From contig NC_069099.1 in assembly GCF_947172395.1 (NCBI RefSeq), positions 12,591,740 through 12,655,739 of the forward strand: DNA of 64,000 bases, in the 5' to 3' direction. Made by a program: the position numbers and the translations under genes. This stretch comes from Bicyclus anynana (lineage: Eukaryota > Arthropoda > Insecta > Lepidoptera > Nymphalidae). This document shows positions 21,701-30,700 of this stretch, in pieces; positions within the stretch are counted from its first letter, which is position 1, and each line of letters begins with the position of its first letter. The notes beneath the pieces are model-generated. The model was not told where the DNA came from. It saw only the letters and a list, made by a program, of their open reading frames with translations, and searched no databases.

Positions 21701-24700
21701 GGGGAACGAGGTAAACTCACACATCGAAAATATTTAACACCTTTAAAAATATTCTATGTCTATACACTACACACAACAATAAATTTGCCTCTCAATACAC
21801 ACGCGTAATTTTTACACAGACTAACAAACACATTGGTTAGACTATCTACAGATTAAATACATAGAATATTCGATTACTGATCGATGTTTAGAGCCGTGAT
21901 AGCCCAGTGGATATGACCTCTGCCTCCGATTCCGGAGGGTGTGGGTTCGAATCCGATCCGGGGCATGCACCTCCAACTTTTCAGTCGTGTGCATTTTACG
22001 AAATTAAATATCACGTGTCTCAATCGGTGAAGGAAAACATCGTGAGGAAACCTGCATACCAGAAAATTTTGTGCTGGGTAGGGAGAATCGATCTGTTTCG
22101 AACATAGTTTTATTTTAAAATCTTTAATTCAATATTGGTGGTTTTGTTCTAAAATCCACTTCTGAGTCTTCTTAATTAGTTCTACATTCTGTGTAGATGA
22201 AAGCCCATGATGAAACATCATACCTGGTTTATTACATGGTTGTCCCTCCCCTGTGTGAGGCTGAGGATCTGTACAGCGTTCGTCACAATGGGATCCTCGC
22301 TGTCGGCAAACCACACGGGGGGTGTGGTTGGATACGTTTCCTGGAACAAAAATTAAACACTTTAGACTGGTGGAAGGCTTCGGCCGTGGCTAGTTACCAC
22401 CCTACCGGCAAACCAAGCGAATTAGCGTTCCGGTACGATGTCGAGTCGAAAGGAGTGTGGATTTTCGTCCTCCTCCTAACAAGTTAGCCCGCTTTCATCT
22501 TAGATTGCATCATCACTTACCATCAGATGAGATTGTAGTCAAGGGCCAATTTGTAAAGAATAATAATAATAAAAACAAATGCTTTGATAATCATCTGTAC
22601 TAATATTATAAAGCTGAAGATTTTGTTTGTTTGATTGTACGCGCTAATCTCAGGAACTACTGGTCCGATTTGAAAAATTCTTTCAGTGTTAGATAGCCCA
22701 TTTGTCAAGGAATGCTATAGGCTATATATTATTCCCGTATTCCTACGGGAACGGGAACCACGCGGGAGAAAACGCGCCGCGTCAGCTAGTAAATACGCGT
22801 AGCCCGTTACTTCGTCTATGTGAAAATCTTATATATAAAAGAGATATATCCCAATATACAACGTTTTACTGAAAATCAAAGGGATTACATAGTATTTAAT
22901 GAAAACACCCAAAGGGTTTGACTTTTTCCGATTTTTCCAACAATTATCATCATATATCATACAATTTACACAAAACTTTCTAAATATACCTAAATATATA
23001 ATATAAATATTTACCCAAGTTTTCAAGTTATAAGTTATATTAGTAAACATATAAGACAAATAATATGTTTACTAACATAATTGAAAGTCCAAGCAGATAG
23101 CACCTACTGATAAGTGGAAAATCATCCTAATAATATTATAAACGCGAAAGTTTGTGTGGATGTTTGGATGTTTGTTACTCCGCTACTACAGCGATTTAGC
23201 TGAAATTTGGAAAGGATTTTACTCTGGATTAACACATCGGCTACTTTTTATCCCGAAAAAATCCATGGTTTCCCGAGATTTGCGAAAACTGATGATTTTG
23301 ATGATATGAATGTTTGTTACTCTTTCACGCCTCAACTACTGAACCGAATTAGCTGAAATTTGGTATTAAGATATATTATAGCCTGGATTAACACATAGAC
23401 TACTTTTTAACCCGGAAAAATCCATGGTTCCCGAGGGATTTGTGAAAAACTAAATTCCACGCCGACGAAGTCGCGGGCGTTCGCTAGTCGATTATAAACT
23501 GAGCAACACTGTACATGGCAGTCAAGAAACACGTTCTACAAAGACAAATAGACAAATTTCAACTAAGTAATGGCTAAGTAACCAGGAACACCGCTATATC
23601 TCTCATTGCGTTGGGACGAAAGAGACTGGGACAACTCCGTCGCCATTGGACATTTTGTCTGTTTCTCTTCACTTTATCACTACTGAATAGTGCCTTTAAT
23701 TACACCGTCAACCACTCCCTTCAGACCGAAACCGGTCTGTACCGGAGTGTAACAGTACTTCCCTGTACGAGCTGACAAAATAAAGACCTACTACTATAGC
23801 TTGGCAACTTCCTTCGTAGAAGTCCCAATGTTGCGCGCGGGCCGGAGGGCGTGTAGCGATGAATGAAAATCCCACGACTGATGCAGTCTTTCCTCTGTCG
23901 CCCACATATCAACGAACTTACTATAAAATACTAGGCGCAAAACTACTGTGATTTGATGGACTTTGCCCGACAAGTTTCAAATCTTATCTCTTTCATTAGG
24001 TATTCAGCGATGTTTTTCCTATCCAAATCAGATATTTGTCTAAGAAATAGACTAAAAAAAATTCAATAAGTCAAGTGTTTTACTGCGAGATTACTAAATC
24101 AATTTGCAAATGAGAATTTACCCAAATGACGAAAAAAGATTATGTCTTCCAGCGTATATCTACCCTGAGTACTCTATATTGGAAAAGGAATTTTCCATTG
24201 TGTACAATTTATGCCTGCCCTAGTTAAAAACCATATGCACGCCACTGCGTAAGCACTACGTAGTATACAACAAAGTCGCTTTCTCTGTCCCTATACCTCT
24301 ATGTCCCTATATTCCTATGTATGCTTAAATCTTTAAAACTACGCAACGTATTTTGTTGCGGTTTTTTTTAAAGTTAAAGAGTGATTGAAGACGAAGAAGG
24401 TCTACAGGAAGAAATTTTTTCAAGTACGGATATTTTTATATTTTGTACATAAACAAAATTTAATGAACACGTATTTTTTCTTTTTTTTTTTAACTCAACA
24501 ATAACAGAGTTATCGTTAGCTAAAGTTTAAACATTTAAACAGAATTTGAGGGTCACCCTATCGCTGTACTAAGTAATAGCACAGTAATAGGCAACTACAA
24601 AATCAGCTGGTAGGTACTAGGTTAGCGAGCGCCCGCGCCGAGGGCCGTTGACCTTTCTACGTTTATTTTTGTACCTATTATTTTTTATAATAATTAAAGG

Positions 24701-27700
24701 TCGTCACTTTTGAGTTGAGTATCGATTTTCCCTTCATACTTTATTGGGCTTAGGACCATCAATAATGCGTAGTAATAATAAAAATTATAAACTTTCGATT
24801 GGAATAATGAAATACAAATGATGATTATTATTACGCAAACTTTTGCATTAAAGGATGATTCGACTTAAATGCGCAAGCGACGGCAGATTGTCTGTCACTG
24901 GTCGCCCATCGGCAATTCGGCAGGCGTCCTCAGGGATTTTTCGATCCCCTCACCCCTGCCACCCACGTCAGCCGAAGCCGAAGCGATATGACTACTGCCG
25001 GTATTTCTTTGTCGGCGTCTTACAAAGTGCCGCCAGCAGTTGCGCAGTTTGTTTGGGAATGTGTCCATTATTTTGTTATTTCTGAGACATAAATTGAAAA
25101 AAAAAATTACATAAAATGTATCGAACTGTTTGTAGATTTATGTTCTATTAATGATACAGAACCACGAAAAAAAATGTCCGCACTAAAGTCCGAATCACCC
25201 TGTATAATTATAATTAGCGACTCGCCCCGGCTTCGCACGGCTATCACACTAATATTATAAAGGCGAAAAGTTTGTGTGTAAGTGTGTGTATATGTTTGTT
25301 CCTCCTTTACGCTGCGGCTAATTGAAAAAATGAAGCGATTTGGCTGAAATTTGGAATTTGAAATAGATTTCACTCTGGATTAACACAGGCTTTCATCCCG
25401 GAAAGATCCATGGTTCCCGTGGGATTTGTAAAAAACTGAATTCCACGCGGACGAAGTCGCGAGCACGTATATGTATGAGATTACGTATTATAACTTTTTA
25501 ATTGACGAAAATAATGTTTTTGTGTTACGAATAAGATGAGCAAGCCAGCATAATACGCAATACGCCTGCATCATGCAAATAATCCATATTATTGTTTGAG
25601 AAAAATCGCATGCGTTGTATTAGTGTGCCAAGAGCACGTAGGCCATACGTAGCATATATGAACGCTTGAATAATTCTCCTATATACGAGTAGCTAAATAT
25701 TATAAATAATAAAATATTATGTATGTCCACAAATTCGTTTTCAAATCCGGGATAATAGTCAACGATTCATTAAAATCGGTTTAGCGGTTTATCCGAGAAA
25801 AGGTTACAAAAGAAAGTGTAGTGATTCTATTTAGGTACCTATACGAATAACTATAATTATAAATAGTAAATTATTATGAATGTCCGCAACTCCGTTTGCG
25901 TGGAATAATGTTTTTCAAAAATCCCGCAGGAACCAAGGATTTTTCCGAGATAAAAATATTCTCAACGGTTCATCAAAATAAAAAAAAATCCATATAGCGG
26001 TTTATCCGTGAAAAAGGCTAGAAAAAGGTAGTAGGTTTAAGGCTAGAAAAAGGTAGTAGAATTAGAATCCTATATTATCCCTGATGAACGTAGGCTATAT
26101 TTTATCCTATTATGATGGAAATTTTAATGGAATGTGAACTATGCCGATGAGATAAAGAGGTAAAGTTTGTAGTATTGTAGGTTGTTTTTTTACTACTACA
26201 AAGCCACGTTATTTATGAGTGTCATAGGCTATATTTATCCCTATATTCTCACGGCAGCGTAAACTACGCTGGTGAAACCGCGGGTTTCTGCTAGTCTATA
26301 CATAATAAAAGAAAATCGTGTTAGTTACAATATTTATAACTCAAGAACAGCTGGACCGATTTGGGTGAAAATTGCTGGAGGGGTAGCTTAGAACCAGGAG
26401 ACGGACATAGGATACTTAGGGTAGGGTAGGGGGTAGGGTTTCACGCAAACGAAGTCGCGGGCATCCGCGAGTATTTTACAACATCACAAAACTGAATGGC
26501 GCAGCAAATAGGGAGTAAGACGTCAGTTGTCAGGAGTGAATAGTCACCTTGCTGACCTACTTGTCATAACAATGATATTGCAGCCCGAGGGATCTAACCT
26601 ACTTTGTTGTTTAAAAAGAACTTTAGCGGCCGTTTATCCATTACGAGAACGTCATGACTTTTGCCGCATTTCCTCTGGTTTTTAACCAAATTCCAAAAAG
26701 GAGATGGTTCATGTTCAGTTAATACTAATGGAAATTTAAATATACTTAAACAATACAGTACATACACATCACCAGCCCCAAAGTAAGCGTAGCTTGTGAT
26801 ATGGGTACTAAGATAGCAGATTTTTTTATACATCGTCGTCATCAACCCATATTCGGCTCACTGCTGAGCTCGAGTCTCCTCTCAGAATGAGAGGGGTTAG
26901 GCCAATAGTCCACCACGCTGGCCCAATGCGGATTGGCAGACTTCACACACGCAGAGAATGAAGATAATTCTCTGGTATGCAGGTTTCCTCACGATGTTTT
27001 CCTTCACCGATTGAGACACGTGATATTTAATTTCTTAAAATGCACACAACTGAAAAGTTGGAGGTGCATGCCCGGGACCGGATTCGAACCCACACCCTCC
27101 GGAATCGGAGGCAGAGGTCATATCCACTAGGCTATCACTGCTCTTTTTTTTTTATACATATACAGATTATTTTATATACTACTTTTAGCAGACTCAGAAG
27201 TGGATTACAAAAATAAGAAAACCAAAGTCGAACAAAGGCTATGTATGATTCACAACATTTGACAGGACAACTTAAATAACAAAACAAACTGTAACCAAAA
27301 TAAGAACCTAGAATGGAAGAGGATGACCTTGAGTGAAGTCACGGACTTGTGGCCGTTGTATGTAGGGTCAAGGGATCGCTTGACAGGTAATTAACACTAC
27401 CCTTTTCCACTCAAGTCACTCTCCCCGCCTATACCAAGTAACCTATAAAGAATTACACAACAAGAAATGTGTACGGCTTGCAAGCCACGAGCATACTGAA
27501 GCCGACCGTACGACGGTCTAACCCCTCTCATTCTGAGAGAAGACTAGCTCAGCAGTGAGCAGATTATGGGTTGATAATAATTGGGTTGCATGTTAGGCCT
27601 TCTGAAGAGAGGGCCATAGTTTTAGATCCAGTTCACCACACCACAGTTTGGCAAATATATCACATTAGAAAGTGGATCTAATTTTAATTCTAAGGGTTAT

Positions 27701-27723
27701 AATAATAATAATAATAATAATAA

Positions 27724-27756
<33 letters not shown>

Positions 27757-30700
27757 ACCCTTATAATTAAAATAATAATAATAATAATAATTTATTATTA
27801 TTATTATTATTATAATTCAATCAGGAAATAATATTCATAAAACTAATTATTAGGAAACAGAATCTCTTTATTGGATCCTAGATGCAGAAATAATCACATA
27901 AAAGTAAAAACATGTTCCAAATATAATCTTGAATGTGCAACTCCAATCTATTTAAAAATATAACGTGAACTTCCTAGTGAAAGTGACCTTTAACTTGTTT
28001 CCTTGTTACATAGTTAACCTTATCTACAATATACATTGTTGAAATAGATTACAGAACTATATTTCAACTTTCAAATCACTCTAACAGTAAGTAAATTTGA
28101 CGGCCTCTGTGGCGCAGTGGTATGCGTGGTGGATTTACAAGACGGAGGTCCTGGGTTCGATCCCCGGCTGGGCAGATTGAGATTTTCATAATTTGTCCGG
28201 GTCTGGCTGGTGGGAGGCTTCGGCCGTGGCTAGTTACCACCCTACCGGCAAAGACGTACCGCCAAGCGATTTAGCGTTCCGGTACGATGCCGTGTAGAAA
28301 CCGAAAGGGGTGTGGATTATCATCCTCCTAACAAGTTAGTCCGCTTCCATCTTAGACTGCATCATCACTTACCATCAGGTGAGATTGTAGTGAAGGGCTA
28401 ACTTGTAAAGAATAAAAAAAAATAATAATAATAATAATAACATTTATACTGCAATCAGACTTTCTTGTTCCAGATTAATTTGTAAAGATAACTTAGTTAT
28501 ATTTCAAAATTCATAGAAATAATAAAACAAAGGCATATTATGCCTCATTTCTATCATTACTGATAAATAATATAAATGAGGTTCAGTTATGAAACATGTT
28601 CTTTCAAATATAGATGATGAGGTGTTTCAACCTATAATCTGTTACAGTTTGTGTACTGTAGCATGGTGTGGGTGACAGTTACCTTATGGCATTCATAATA
28701 CATAGTATTATCGTAAATCACAGCAACTTTCAAGAGTAAAATTTACTGTCAAATGTAGAATAGTATTAATTGTGTTCGATTAATGTGCTGAGACTAAAGA
28801 AACCATGAATATGATATGATATTTTTAAAGGATTTTTGGGGTTACATTCTTAGTTGGCAAAATGAAAAAATTTTTTAGATTACTTATTTACTCAAACTTA
28901 GGCAAGAGTTTAAATAAACTGATGAAGGTATGGTCATTGCAGACCATACCTTCATACTGTACTCGAAGTGTACTGTTTCATTATCAACCCATATTTGGCT
29001 CACTGCTAAGCTCAAGTCTCCTCTCAGAACGAGAGGGGCTTGGCCAATAGCCCACCACGCTGCCCCAATGCGGATCGGCAGACTTCACACACACAGTTAA
29101 GAAAATTAAGAAAATTCTCTGGTATGCAGGTTTCCTCACAATGTTTACCAACAAACGAATTAAAAAAGAGGTCATTAATAACTTTAATAGAATAGCAATT
29201 CCAGATTCATCTTATCTGTATGTAATTTTTGCTTAATCTGTATTTTTATTTGATATTCTAGTATGTAAGCTATGACACTCGGTACTTTGAAAAATTATCA
29301 AAAAATAAATTATAATAATTCTATAAAAGCTGCTGAACAGAAAATACCAACTGTTAACATTTCTGTCTACTTTTCAGATTTTCTAATACAGATTTTCATG
29401 ACATTGTTACTGGCAGATCTATCAAAGTCTGGAAAAACATAGGGTTTGTTTGTTCAGAATAAATGTTACAGAATCCACTATTAAACTTGATCTACATTTA
29501 ATATTTTATGGATGTAAAAGTTTGTGAGGATGTACGGGGTGATCTCTGATCTCTACTGAACCAATTTTGAAAATTATTTTACCAAAAGAAAGCCTGTTAT
29601 CAGATAGTGTCATAGGCTAAATTATATCCCCAACAGGAACGGGATCTATGCAAGTAAACCGCAGGGCATATGCTAGTATACTATAGGTATACAATATATA
29701 TAAAAATTTGCTATTTCCAGCATATCCTCTCCACTGTGTCTTCGGATTTCTAAGTGCAGCCAACTGTGGAGCCATCTTTAAAAGTCGAGCGTTCCAAGGT
29801 CACGCGTGTTTAAAACGCCCGATTACATTAAAATGTACTATAGGAGCTATTTAAATATATTTTTTTGTTGGAATTGTTATTAAACAAGCTAATTTTAATT
29901 AATAAATGTAATAATGCAGTAAAAACAAGTAATTTTCAATAAAATTTTGAAATCCGAACGCGCGATAGTTGCCCGACTGTCGCACAAAACCCGCTATAAT
30001 TTAAATTTTTACCTTTATTTCTAGATTGTCTTTGGTTTTTTACTTTTTCTATACATTATTTTACTCTACCAAAGAATAAAACACTCCTAATGTACAAAGA
30101 TTAAAAAAAAATATGATTTTGAAATCCTCGTCTGTAGACCGCGCTCCTAGAGCGCGGTTTTAAAAACTGTCAGTACTAATCACAGACGTGTTTTGTACAG
30201 GTTATGAGTGATTATATGCCATCCTTGTTCTTTTTACTACATGTGAAATAAGTTAGAGTGTGACAAGAATAGGTTAAAACAACAAAAAAAAGGTCAAAAT
30301 GATATGAGTATGAAATCAATCTTTAGAAGCTTGATCCACACACAGGGCTTTTCAAAATCAATCTTCTCAAGCGTGATACACACACGAGGGGGTTGAGCTT
30401 CTTGTGACCAGTTGTCTACAACTAGCTCAACATGAAACAGGAGTTTAAATAGATGTCAATATTAAATTGCAAAGTCTATGCAACTCATAATACTGTCTAC
30501 ATTGTAAATAATGTAAATTAATAATGATTTATTGCACTACTCTACAATGTGTATGAAATGTTGACAATTATATAATTATTTTTGATACTAAAACTAATGA
30601 TCATTTACATGTACATATTATGACAAACATTTGATTTGTTATCTCTCTTGGAATATTGTCAACAATTACATTTATTATAGTAGTCATGTTCCAAGATTAT

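Noticed and set aside
27700..27812. Possible origin or hairpin RNA at the AAT/ATT block
   Set aside because: A simple inverted microsatellite explains it.
28099..28175. tRNA-like sequences with A and B boxes (also at 4415, 661, 7193, 21891, 27143)
   Set aside because: They continue into shared SINE bodies and lack a proper anticodon arm and 3' acceptor strand. Only 61635-61706 folds as a complete tRNA.
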